A DNA stretch of 64,000 nt from Streptomyces sp. NBC_00433 (lineage in GTDB: Bacteria; Actinomycetota; Actinomycetes; Streptomycetales; Streptomycetaceae): assembly GCA_036015235.1 (NCBI GenBank), contig CP107926.1, positions 8,290,001 to 8,354,000 on the forward strand, in the 5' to 3' direction. The translations under genes were made by a program, and so were the position numbers. The notes under the pieces are model-generated. The model saw nothing but the letters and a program-made list of their open reading frames with translations. It did no database searches and had not been told where the DNA came from. Positions 54,690 through 62,707 of the stretch are shown here, one piece after another. Positions within the stretch are counted from its first letter, which is position 1; every line of letters begins with the position of its first letter.

Positions 54690-56099
54690 ATGACGACGTC
54701 TCAGACGGCCCCGCCGAAGCAGGAGGCCACGGCAGCGGTAGCGGCGGCGCCCGCCGGCGCCCCGGTGCCCGAGTCGTACCGGCCGCGCCGACCCCGGCCC
54801 CGGCTGCTGAGCGGCGGCCCGCACCGGCTCGGCCTGCGTACCGTCGCCGCCCTGGTGGTGCTCGGCGCGCTGTGCGCGGTCGCGGTGATCGGCGCGGTCG
54901 CCGTGCGCCACGACACCGAGCGGCTACGCACCACCGTCACCGACCGCGCCGCCGTGGCCGCCCAGCTGCGCTTCGCACTCGCCGACCTCGACGCGGAGCG
55001 CGCCGACACCCTCGCGCCCGGCCACGCGGCCGCCGACCCCGACACCGTCGTCGGCAACCAGCTCAACGCCCTGCTCACCGCCCGGCAGCGCCGCGCCGAG
55101 GTCAGCGCGCTGCTCCAGCAGCTCGGCGCGGACCGGGACCAGCAGGGGGCGGTCACCGAGCTGCTCGACGGCCTCGGCCGCTACGACGACCTCAGCGGAC
55201 GCGCGGCCTACGTCGCCGAGCAGGACCCCGACCCGGTCGCGGGGCGACCGCCGACCCGTGCGGTGTCCATGAACGTGCAGGCCGGCAATGTCATGCACGA
55301 CCGGCTGCTGCCCGCGGCGAACGGCCTGTCCGCCGCCTACCAGAAGCAGGCCGACGAGCAGCGGGCCGCCGCCCACGACACGGCCGTCCGCTGGAGCCTG
55401 GTGATCGGCGCCCTGGGCCTGGCCGCGGTCGCGGTGCTGCTGTGGTGGCAGTGGGAGATGGCGCGCGACTACCGCAGGCGGTTCAACCCGGCGATGGCGG
55501 CCGCGACCGCCGCCGCCCTGGTCGTCGCCTTCGCCGGCGGCCTCGCGCTGACCGCCACCGCGGACGCCGTGGCCGCCTCGGGCGAGCAGGGGCTCAGGCC
55601 CTGGACCAGGCTCGCGGAGGCCCACGCGGTCGCCGCCCAGGCCGCCGCGAGCGAGAGCCGCTGGTTCGTCCACGAGTCGGCCTTCGGCGCCGCCGACCAG
55701 AAGCAGTTCGACGACCTCACCGAGGCGCTCGACGGCCTGCTGTCGCCCGACGGCTACGCCACCGCCGCCGAGCGCCCCGCCTACCGGGATGTGCTGACCC
55801 GCTACGGCCACTTCCGCGCCGACGACGTCAAGCTGCGGGCCCTGAAGAGGTCGGGCGACATCGAGGGGGGTGCGGCGGTGCTCACCGAGGTCGGCCGCGG
55901 CGACGTGGCCTTCGACTTCTGGGACTTCTCCACCACCCTGGACCGCCTGGCGGGGCAGCAGCTGGCGGACTTCTCCGCGCACGCCGACGACGCGGAGGAT
56001 TCGCTCGGCGGCTGGCCCGCGGTGCCCGCCGGGGCGCTCGGCCTGGCGGCGGTGCTGGTACTGCTCGGGGTGCGGCCGCGCTTCGCGGAATACCGTTGA
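54690..56099 (+). CDS. Membrane protein with two sensor-like extracytoplasmic loops
   Basis: A 469-residue protein of unknown function. Membrane helices lie at about residues 50-72, 232-252, 268-290 and 440-462. Between helices 1 and 2 and again between 3 and 4 there are helical loops of about 155-160 residues, the first containing DLDAERAD as in NIT-type (nitrate-sensing) domains of sensor kinases, the second AVAAQAAASESRWFVHESAF. The two halves look like a duplicated four-helix-bundle sensor without any kinase or output domain. It probably has a leaderless mRNA. The 57-residue N-terminal tail is proline/alanine-rich. Confidence 0.75.
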   Translation: MTTSQTAPPKQEATAAVAAAPAGAPVPESYRPRRPRPRLLSGGPHRLGLRTVAALVVLGALCAVAVIGAVAVRHDTERLRTTVTDRAAVAAQLRFALADLDAERADTLAPGHAAADPDTVVGNQLNALLTARQRRAEVSALLQQLGADRDQQGAVTELLDGLGRYDDLSGRAAYVAEQDPDPVAGRPPTRAVSMNVQAGNVMHDRLLPAANGLSAAYQKQADEQRAAAHDTAVRWSLVIGALGLAAVAVLLWWQWEMARDYRRRFNPAMAAATAAALVVAFAGGLALTATADAVAASGEQGLRPWTRLAEAHAVAAQAAASESRWFVHESAFGAADQKQFDDLTEALDGLLSPDGYATAAERPAYRDVLTRYGHFRADDVKLRALKRSGDIEGGAAVLTEVGRGDVAFDFWDFSTTLDRLAGQQLADFSAHADDAEDSLGGWPAVPAGALGLAAVLVLLGVRPRFAEYR

Positions 56100-56261
56100 A
56101 GTCGGCCACGCAAGGTCGCCGCCCGGCCACCCGGCCGGGACCGTACTTGTCACTTCCGGTGCCGTGCCGGTAAAAGTGGCGGAAGTATCGATTCGCCGGT
56201 TGGGGGACCGCGTGCAGCTCGCCCGCCCCGGCCATGCCTGGACGAGACGAGAGCGCAGACA

Positions 56262-56648
56262 GTGACAACCGAGCAATCACCCGCGGCCGAGGAGCCGTCG
56301 CTGCCCGACGACGTTTGGGAGCGGTTCGCCAACGACTCGGAGCGCGCGATACGGTCCAGCGCCCCCAAGGAGCCGTCGGCTCGGGCCAGGATCGTCGCCC
56401 GCCGGCTGCGCGAGGAGGACGAGCGGGCCGCCGAGGCGGAACCGCGCCGCTGGGCACGCCGCCGCCCGCAGCCGCCGCACACCCCCTCACAGGCCGCCGC
56501 CGCCTGGCGGCCGGACAACCGGCCGACGAAGCCGCCGCCGTCCCCCTCGGTCCGCAGGCTGCGCGCGCTGGCCGGCATCGTCCTGGTCGTCGCGGTGGTG
56601 CTGCTCGTCCTGGCGCCGGGCCGCGCCTGGTCCTGGATCGGCGGCTGA
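56262..56648 (+). CDS. Small single-helix membrane protein
   Basis: A 128-residue protein starting at GTG 56262. The N-terminal 100 residues are charged and proline-rich, beginning with an acidic patch (PDDVWERFANDSERAI) that could bind a partner. A single helix at about 103-122 ends the protein (GIVLVVAVVLLVLAP). No domain is recognised. Similar short actinomycete proteins are annotated as hypothetical. It follows the previous gene by 162 bases and converges on the DeoR gene. Confidence 0.7.
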   Translation: MTTEQSPAAEEPSLPDDVWERFANDSERAIRSSAPKEPSARARIVARRLREEDERAAEAEPRRWARRRPQPPHTPSQAAAAWRPDNRPTKPPPSPSVRRLRALAGIVLVVAVVLLVLAPGRAWSWIGG

Positions 56649-56684
56649 CCCGGCTTCCTTCCCGGCCCCTCGCGGGGGGCCTCG

Positions 56685-57512
56685 TCAGGCCTCCGCCGGC
56701 TCGCCCGCCACGATGAGATCCGACAGGTGCTCCGAAATCTCCGCGCGGAGCACCTCGGGAATGCCCGCGTCCGTCACCAGGGTGTCCACGTCCTCCAGGG
56801 CGGCGAAGGAACTCAGGCCCACCGTGCCCCACTTGGTGTGGTCGGCGATCACGACCACCCGGCGCGCGGAGCGCACGAAGTGCCGGTTGGTCTCCGCCTC
56901 CGCCAGGTTCGGCGTGGACAGGCCGGCCTCCACCGAGATGCCGTGCACGCCGAGGAAGAGCAGGTCGAAGTGCAGTGACTGGATGGCCCGGTCGGCCACC
57001 GGGCCGACCAGCGTCTCCGAGGGCGTACGCACCCCGCCGGTGATCACCACGGTGGCCGTCGCCTCCGCGTGGTTCGCGCCGGGCCGCCGCTGGCCGGACT
57101 GGAAGACGTCCGCGACGCGCACCGAGTTGGTGACCACCGTCAGGTCGGGTACGTCCAGCAGGTGGTGCGCCAGCGCGTAGGCGGTCGTGCCGCCGGCCAG
57201 GGCGATCGCGCTGCCCGGCGGGACCAGCGCGGCCGCCGCCGTCGCGATGGCCTCCTTCGCGCCCAGTTCGAGCCCCGACTTCGCCTCGAAGCCCGGCTCG
57301 TGGCTGCTCGCCTCGACCACCGGCACGGCGCCGCCGTGCACCTTCTCGACCACGCCCTGCCGCGCCAGTGCGTCGAGGTCGCGGCGCACCGTCATGTCGG
57401 ACACGTTGAGCCTGCGGGTCAGTTCGTTGACGCGGACTCCGCCGCGTCGGCGTACCTCGTCCAGGATCAGTGCACGGCGCTGTTCCGCGAGGAGGTTCTG
57501 GTTGTCGCTCAC
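56685..57512 (-). CDS. DeoR-family transcriptional regulator
   Basis: A 275-residue DeoR/GlpR regulator. The helix-turn-helix covers about residues 10-60 (RRALILDEVRRRGGVRVNELTRRLNVSDMTVRRDLDALARQG). The sugar-phosphate-sensing domain has IALAGGTTAYALA, TVVTNSVRVADVF, FLGVHGISVEAGLSTPN and ADHTKWG. GTG 57512 gives the standard N-terminus. It probably senses a phosphorylated sugar, with no sugar gene adjacent. The 299-base gap after its start, up to the beta-helix gene end, holds no gene. Confidence 0.92.
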   Translation of the reverse strand: MSDNQNLLAEQRRALILDEVRRRGGVRVNELTRRLNVSDMTVRRDLDALARQGVVEKVHGGAVPVVEASSHEPGFEAKSGLELGAKEAIATAAAALVPPGSAIALAGGTTAYALAHHLLDVPDLTVVTNSVRVADVFQSGQRRPGANHAEATATVVITGGVRTPSETLVGPVADRAIQSLHFDLLFLGVHGISVEAGLSTPNLAEAETNRHFVRSARRVVVIADHTKWGTVGLSSFAALEDVDTLVTDAGIPEVLRAEISEHLSDLIVAGEPAEA

Positions 57513-57770
57513 CCGTGACCTCGTATCGTCCGTCTCGTTGTGTGCGATGCCGTCTGCCGGCGCGCTGCGGTCATCCTTCCACGCACCGCGCCGTCCGGTG
57601 TATGCCGGGCCACAGGTCGGAGCGCCTTCGCGGCCGCGCGCCGCCGCCCGCGCACCGCGACCCGCGGCGCGTACGGCGGCGCCGGCACCCGGTGCGGGCA
57701 CACCGTGGGAAGGGCGGGACGCGGGAGGCAGTCGGGACGGTCGGGACGGACGCGGGAACGGGCCGCCCTG

Positions 57771-57791
57771 CTCGCCCTGCTGGCGGGCGAG
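57771..57791 (-). terminator. Hairpin after the beta-helix/AAA+ gene
   Basis: CTCGCCC (57771-57777) pairs with GGGCGAG (57785-57791), 21 bases beyond the stop codon at 57812. Confidence 0.45.
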
Positions 57792-57811
57792 GGCGGCGAG
57801 GCGCTGCCCGC

Positions 57812-60223
57812 TCAGGGCAGTTCCGGCAGGTCCTCCGGGTAGAGCAGTTGCAGCTCGTCATGCGTCGGCTCCGCGACATGGGCCAGCCGCATCGCGTGCC
57901 GCTCCACCATCGCCTCGAAGGTCTGCCGCGCCGCCCTGCCGTTGCCGAAGGCCGGGCCCCTGGGAATCGCCTCGAAATACTTCAGCAGCGCGTCCCCGGC
58001 ATCGTCGCCGAGGCGGTATTCGTGCTCGGTGGCCTGCGACTCCACGATGCTCAGCAGCTCCCCGGCGGAGTAGTCGCCGAAGGTGATCGTCCGCGAGAAG
58101 CGGGACGCCACTCCGGGGTTGGAGGCCAGGAAGCGCTCCATCTCCGCCGTGTAGCCGGCCACGATCACCACGACCGCGTCCCGGTGGTCCTCCATCAGCT
58201 TGACCAGGGTGTCGATGGCCTCCCTGCCGAAGTCCCGCCCGGCGTCCTCCGGCGCAAGCGCGTAGGCCTCGTCGATGAACAGCACCCCGCCGCGCGCCCG
58301 TTCGAAGGCCTCCTGGGTGCGGATCGCCGTGGAGCCGATGTGCTCGCCGACCAGGTCGACCCTGGCCACCTCCACCAGGTGGCCGCGCTCCAGCACGTCG
58401 AGCGAGGCCAGGATCTCGCCGTAGAGGCGTGCCACGGTCGTCTTGCCGGTGCCGGGGGAGCCGGTGAAGACCAGGTGGCGGCGCGGGGAGGGCGCCTTGA
58501 GCCCGGCCTGCTGGCGGCGGCGGCCCACCGCGATCATGTCTATCAGGGTGCGCACCTCGCGCTTGACGCTGTCCAGGCCGACCAGCGCGTCCAGCTCGCC
58601 CAGCAGTTCGTCGCTCTCCCGCGCCGCCGGCACGGGCGCCGCCTCCGCGGCCTGCGCGGGCCGCTGCTGCGGCACCCCGCCGAGCAGGCCGTACGACTGG
58701 GCCGCGGGCTGCCGGTCGGGCGCCACGGGCGGCACGGCGACCGGCACCGGCTCGGGAGCGGCGCTGCGGTCGCTGGTGCAGTCCTCGGTGATCGGGCCGG
58801 GCTCGGCGAATTCGTAACCGCCGCGCGCGCAGCGCTCGGTGCGGCACTTGGTCAGCGTGGACCGGCAGCCGTCGATGATGTGGAAGCCGTAGCCCTTGCT
58901 GCCGGTCACCCGGCACCCGGTGAAGGTGCCGCGGCCCTCGGCCGACACGTAGATGCCGGACTCGGTCGCGTTGGTGACCGTGCAGCGGTCGAGGGCGGGG
59001 TCGGCGCCCTTGGTGACGATCACACCGGTCGCGGTGTCGTCGATGGTGACCTGCGCGAAGGTGCCACCGCTGCCGTGGTCGCGGAACCAGGCGCCGGTCG
59101 CGGCCTCCTTGATCCGGCAGTCGTCCAGCTGGACGTTGGCGCCGTCGCTCACCGACACCGCCGTGTTGCGGATCTGCGTGAAGTCGCTGTCCACCACGTC
59201 CGCGCGGGAGCCGCGGTCCAGCACGAACAGCGCGTCCGGCACGTCGTGCACCCGGCAGGCGTCCAGTATGGCCACCGCACCGTCGCTGACCCACACGGCC
59301 GGGTAGTCGCCGGTGCTGTCGTGGACCTCGCACTGGTTGGCGTCCGCCCTGGTCCCCGGGTCCCACACCGACAGGCCGTTGCGGCCGAAGCGGCGGACCG
59401 TGCAGCGGGTCAGCGTCAGCACCGAGCGGGCCCGCAGATCGACCGCGTTCTCCGGGATGTCATGGATGTCGCAGTCGGACATCGACAGCACCGCGTCGGT
59501 GTCCAGCGAGACGCCGTCGCCGGTGGTGCGGTGCAGCTGGCAGTCGGTCAGATGCCCCGACGCCCGCTGCGACAGGTGCAGCCCGGTGCCGTGGATCTCG
59601 TAGACCTCGCAGCCGAGTGCCTCGATCGAGCTGTGCTCTCCGGTGACCGACAGGCCCGAGCCCGTGGCGTGGTGGATACGGCAGCGCTCCAGGCGGGGGC
59701 TGCCGCCGCCGCGCACCGAGACACCGCTCTGGCCCGCCGAGACCACCTCGCAGTCCTCGAACAGGCCGCCCGCCTCGTCCAGCACGCTGATGCCGTGCCC
59801 CGCCGGGTTGTCGACCGTGCAGCGCCGCACCGTGGGGCGGGCTCCGTCGCGCACCTCCAGGCCGACCGCCGAGCGGGTGCTGATCCGCAGCCCGGTCAGT
59901 TCGGGGGCGCAGGCCTCCACCAGCAGCGCGGCGGCCGTGCTGTCCTGGCCCTCGACCAGCAGGTCGTGCACGCCGGCCGCCGCCCGTACGGTCACCGCCA
60001 CCCCCGACGCCGGGGCGATGCGGACCGTGCCGGGGCCGTCCACGCAGCGCAGGGTGACCGCGTGGTCGATCACCAGGTTCTCCCGGTAGGTGCCCGGGGA
60101 CACCGACAGCACGTCGCCGTCGGCGGACGCCTCCAAGGCGGCCGCCAAGGTGTCGTACTCACCTGTGCGGCGGCGCCACCGCGAACTGCTCGGGTTGGTG
60201 ACCTGCACCACGCCATGTGCCAT
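57812..60223 (-). CDS. Right-handed beta-helix protein fused to a CbbX/EccA-like AAA+ ATPase
   Basis: An 803-residue fusion. Residues about 30-480 form a parallel beta-helix: PbH1-type repeats of about 23 residues, such as GLEVRDGARPTVRRCTVDNPAG and GISVLDEAGGLFEDCEVVSAG, with aspartate/cysteine turns. A linker rich in proline and alanine (about 485-530) leads to an AAA+ domain with Walker A GSPGTGKTT near 588, Walker B VLFIDEA near 649 and the sensor-1/arginine region ASRFSRTITF. The AAA+ part resembles CbbX/SpoVK and the EccA ATPases of type VII secretion. A chaperone or disassembly motor with a carbohydrate- or surface-binding helix is suggested; the target is unknown. Start ATG 60223. Confidence 0.88.
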   Translation of the reverse strand: MAHGVVQVTNPSSSRWRRRTGEYDTLAAALEASADGDVLSVSPGTYRENLVIDHAVTLRCVDGPGTVRIAPASGVAVTVRAAAGVHDLLVEGQDSTAAALLVEACAPELTGLRISTRSAVGLEVRDGARPTVRRCTVDNPAGHGISVLDEAGGLFEDCEVVSAGQSGVSVRGGGSPRLERCRIHHATGSGLSVTGEHSSIEALGCEVYEIHGTGLHLSQRASGHLTDCQLHRTTGDGVSLDTDAVLSMSDCDIHDIPENAVDLRARSVLTLTRCTVRRFGRNGLSVWDPGTRADANQCEVHDSTGDYPAVWVSDGAVAILDACRVHDVPDALFVLDRGSRADVVDSDFTQIRNTAVSVSDGANVQLDDCRIKEAATGAWFRDHGSGGTFAQVTIDDTATGVIVTKGADPALDRCTVTNATESGIYVSAEGRGTFTGCRVTGSKGYGFHIIDGCRSTLTKCRTERCARGGYEFAEPGPITEDCTSDRSAAPEPVPVAVPPVAPDRQPAAQSYGLLGGVPQQRPAQAAEAAPVPAARESDELLGELDALVGLDSVKREVRTLIDMIAVGRRRQQAGLKAPSPRRHLVFTGSPGTGKTTVARLYGEILASLDVLERGHLVEVARVDLVGEHIGSTAIRTQEAFERARGGVLFIDEAYALAPEDAGRDFGREAIDTLVKLMEDHRDAVVVIVAGYTAEMERFLASNPGVASRFSRTITFGDYSAGELLSIVESQATEHEYRLGDDAGDALLKYFEAIPRGPAFGNGRAARQTFEAMVERHAMRLAHVAEPTHDELQLLYPEDLPELP

Positions 60224-60350
60224 CGGGCTGTCTGCCCCCACCTCTTGCCTCGGCCGACCGGGGATCAACCGTAGCGCGCGCGGAGACCCGCCGTTGACGA
60301 CAACCCGTCAGGTGGACACCGCCACCTGCCCCGGAACCCCGCGCCGCGGC

Positions 60351-60992
60351 TCAGCCGCCCGCCCCGGCCCGGCCCCAGTCCTGCCCCACCCTGGCCCAGT
60401 CGCGCTCCCAGGAGTCCATTCTGCGCCGCATCAGCCGCCACACCAGGAGCTGCCTGACCATCACCAGGGTCCCGGCGGCCGCCGAGCCGGTGGCCAGACC
60501 CGCGAGCACCGCGTGCGTGGAGGCGGTCGCGTCGTCCAGCGGCGGCGGTACGAGCACGCCCGTCCTGTCGGTCCACAGCAGCAGTTGGTCGTCGCGCCAG
60601 ACTTCGAGGCCCACCGGCACCTTCGCCGTCCGCACCGACCGGTCGGGGGCGACCCAGCGCAGCATGTCCCCATGCCGCGGGTCGTTGTCGGTGCCCGCCG
60701 CGGCCACGGCGGCGGCCGCCTTCTCCGCACCCGGCGCGGCGGTGGCGCCGGGGGCCGCGGGGGACTCGACCACCATGGCGGGCACCAGGGTCCGCTCCGC
60801 CCGCTGCGTGCGAGCCACCCGCTGCAGAGTGCGGTCGACGGACTGCCCCGCCCACCAGCCCAGCAGCGGCACGGCGCAGAGCAGCAGCACGGTGACCACG
60901 CCCAGCCACGCCTCGACGACATCGGAACGCCGGCGCAGCGGATTGCGTCGCCACCGCCACCCGCGCTTGGTGAGCCTCTTGCGACGAGCCAT
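60351..60992 (-). CDS. Rv1733c-like membrane protein
   Basis: A 213-residue protein with a very basic N-terminus (about 12 arginine/lysine in the first 24 residues), a first membrane helix at about 30-48, an extracytoplasmic loop of about 100 residues, and a second helix at about 155-175. The layout and RRNPLRRRSDVVEAWLG segment match the Rv1733c family of actinobacteria, whose function is unknown. GAAGGGGG precedes the ATG. It is 128 bases upstream of the beta-helix/AAA+ gene on the same strand. Confidence 0.8.
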   Translation of the reverse strand: MARRKRLTKRGWRWRRNPLRRRSDVVEAWLGVVTVLLLCAVPLLGWWAGQSVDRTLQRVARTQRAERTLVPAMVVESPAAPGATAAPGAEKAAAAVAAAGTDNDPRHGDMLRWVAPDRSVRTAKVPVGLEVWRDDQLLLWTDRTGVLVPPPLDDATASTHAVLAGLATGSAAAGTLVMVRQLLVWRLMRRRMDSWERDWARVGQDWGRAGAGG

Positions 60993-61095
60993 GGGCCGAC
61001 CACCCCCTTCACCCGTTCAACTACCGCAAACGGCGCGACTCATGCGTGTGAACCCGCATCCCGCCGGGGCAACGGGCAGAAACGCATGTGACGCT

Positions 61096-61926
61096 TTACT
61101 CCAGTGTGGTCAACGGATCGCCGACACGCAGGGTTCCGGATTGCTCGGGTATCAGATTCTGGCCGAAGACCAGCGAGGAGCCGATCCTGCGGTGCCGGGC
61201 CAGGCTGCGCAGCGGCTCCTTGCCGCGGGCGCCGCTGTCCTGGTCGGTGGTGGTGACCACGCAGCGCCCGCACGGCTTGGGCACCCGGAAGGTCACCTCG
61301 CCGATCCGCACCCGCCGCCAGCCGTCCTCGGCCCAGGGCCCGGTGCCGTCGATCACCGCGTTGGGCCGGAAGCGGTTCATCGGCAGCGGGCCCTCCTCCG
61401 CCCGGTCGCCCGCGGCGATCAGCGTGTTCAGCGCGTCGAGGGAGGCTGTCGTGGTGACCAGCAGCGGATAGCCGTCGGCGAGGCTGACCGTCTCGCCGGG
61501 CCGCGCGTACTCCGGCTCGATCGGCCGCCGTACCGCCGGGTCGTCCAGATGTACCAGCCGTACCGGCGTGCCGAGGAAGCCGGAGAACCACGCGTCGGCC
61601 TCGTCGCCCGCCGCGAGCACGTCCAACGTCCCGGCGAAGAGCCGCACTGTGCGCAGCGGCCCGCCGGCGGGCCGCACGACGGTGAGCGGCGGCTGCCCTG
61701 GCGCGGTCAGCCGCAGGCCGCCACCCCCCACGGGCAGTGCGGCGAGCAGCGTCAGACGCGGTTGCTCCCGTTGCGTCACAGCGGAGTCGGTGCCGGCCCC
61801 GACCAGCATCCAGCGGCGGTCCCCCGCGAGCCCCCACGGCTCCACGACCGCCTCCTGCGCGCCGACAGCGCGCAGCGACTTCACCGGATAGATGTTCAGC
61901 GCGCTCAGGCGCGGCGTGGTCACCAC
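61096..61926 (-). CDS. MOSC-domain protein (MOSC N-terminal beta barrel plus MOSC)
   Basis: A 276-residue protein of the family that includes molybdenum cofactor sulfurase C-terminal domains, YcbX and mARC amidoxime reductases. The N-terminal barrel starts LSALNIYPVKSLRAV and has GDRRWMLV. The MOSC domain has RFRPNAVIDG and the cofactor-binding cysteine in KPCGRCVVTTTDQ. It may bind a molybdenum cofactor and reduce N-hydroxylated compounds or detoxify base analogues. The start is one of two adjacent GTG codons at 61926. It lies 27 bases after the DUF6643 gene and may share its transcript. Confidence 0.9.
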   Translation of the reverse strand: MVTTPRLSALNIYPVKSLRAVGAQEAVVEPWGLAGDRRWMLVGAGTDSAVTQREQPRLTLLAALPVGGGGLRLTAPGQPPLTVVRPAGGPLRTVRLFAGTLDVLAAGDEADAWFSGFLGTPVRLVHLDDPAVRRPIEPEYARPGETVSLADGYPLLVTTTASLDALNTLIAAGDRAEEGPLPMNRFRPNAVIDGTGPWAEDGWRRVRIGEVTFRVPKPCGRCVVTTTDQDSGARGKEPLRSLARHRRIGSSLVFGQNLIPEQSGTLRVGDPLTTLE

Positions 61927-61953
61927 ACCATCCTGCCAGCCGCCGTGAAGGAA

Positions 61954-62511
61954 TCAGCCCTGGTAGTAGCCCCCGCCGCCCTGGCCGAGGTTGCGCCGCT
62001 GGTACTGCTCCTCGGGGTGCCCGCCGGGCACCTGCCGCGGCGGTACCGGACGCGGCGGCACCGGCCGGGCCGCCTCGTAACCGCTGGGCGAGGGCTGCGG
62101 CGGCATCGCCGGGTAGCCGTTCCCGTTGGTGTTCGGGTAGCCGCCGCCGTTGCCGTAGCCGCCGCGCGGCGGGGCCTGCTGCGGGATGTACGGAGCGGGC
62201 GGCTGCTGGTAGCCGCCGCCCGGGTAGCCGCCGGGCGCCGCGGACTGCGGCTGCTGGTACGACGGCGAGGAGGGTCCCGACGGCAGTGCGGGAAGCGCGG
62301 GCAGGGCCGGCAGGTTGCTGCCGCCGCCGTAGCCGTTGGCCAGGCCCGTGTCATAGCCGGAGTACGGCGAGGGCACACGGATCGGTGCGATCTGAGGGGT
62401 GCCGCGCTCCGCCACGAGGCTGTCGTAGATCGGGGTGTCCGGGAAGGACGACGATGACGAGGGGTAGTGGCCGCCGTAGCCGCCACCGTACGAACCGCGG
62501 GGGGTGGTCAT
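61954..62511 (-). CDS. DUF6643-type glycine/proline-rich protein
   Basis: A 185-residue low-complexity protein rich in glycine, proline, tyrosine and glutamine. It begins MTTPRGSYGGGYGG, contains the only ordered-looking part (DTPIYDSLVAERGTPQIAPIRVP, about residues 25-47) and then YQQP and GGGY-like repeats with tandem VPPRP units. It matches the DUF6643 pattern of Streptomyces. Such proteins may be disordered scaffolds. TAACTT seven bases before the ATG suggests a leaderless mRNA. Confidence 0.75.
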   Translation of the reverse strand: MTTPRGSYGGGYGGHYPSSSSSFPDTPIYDSLVAERGTPQIAPIRVPSPYSGYDTGLANGYGGGSNLPALPALPALPSGPSSPSYQQPQSAAPGGYPGGGYQQPPAPYIPQQAPPRGGYGNGGGYPNTNGNGYPAMPPQPSPSGYEAARPVPPRPVPPRQVPGGHPEEQYQRRNLGQGGGGYYQG

Positions 62512-62518
62512 GAGCCAT

Positions 62519-62524
62519 AAGTTA
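62519..62524 (-). promoter_or_regulatory. -10 box (TAACTT) of the DUF6643 gene
   Basis: TAACTT on the minus strand ends seven bases before the ATG at 62511. The divergent gap to TerD (62512-62707) is AT-rich for this genome and otherwise holds no feature I can name. Confidence 0.45.
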
Positions 62525-62707
62525 AGCCCACGATGTGGTCGTTGGGGAGACCGATTAGAGGGTTGTTTGACGGGCGACGAGCCACGCCAAGCCCCCAATA
62601 TGAGCGAATCCCCGGAAATCGGTCAGTGGGACATGGTGTGATCAGGTAAAAGGCGTGCGTCTGAGGGGTTACCGGGGAGCCGTGACGCACCGGCGGAGGG
62701 GGGCGTC

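Noticed and set aside
54317..56173. A long alternative plus-strand frame over the cytochrome b and four-helix genes
   Set aside because: It is arginine-rich and out of frame with two genes that show membrane helices and heme histidines.
57470..60274. A 934-residue plus-strand frame opposite the beta-helix/AAA+ gene
   Set aside because: The minus-strand frame carries PbH1 repeats and Walker motifs; the plus-strand product is low-complexity without any domain.
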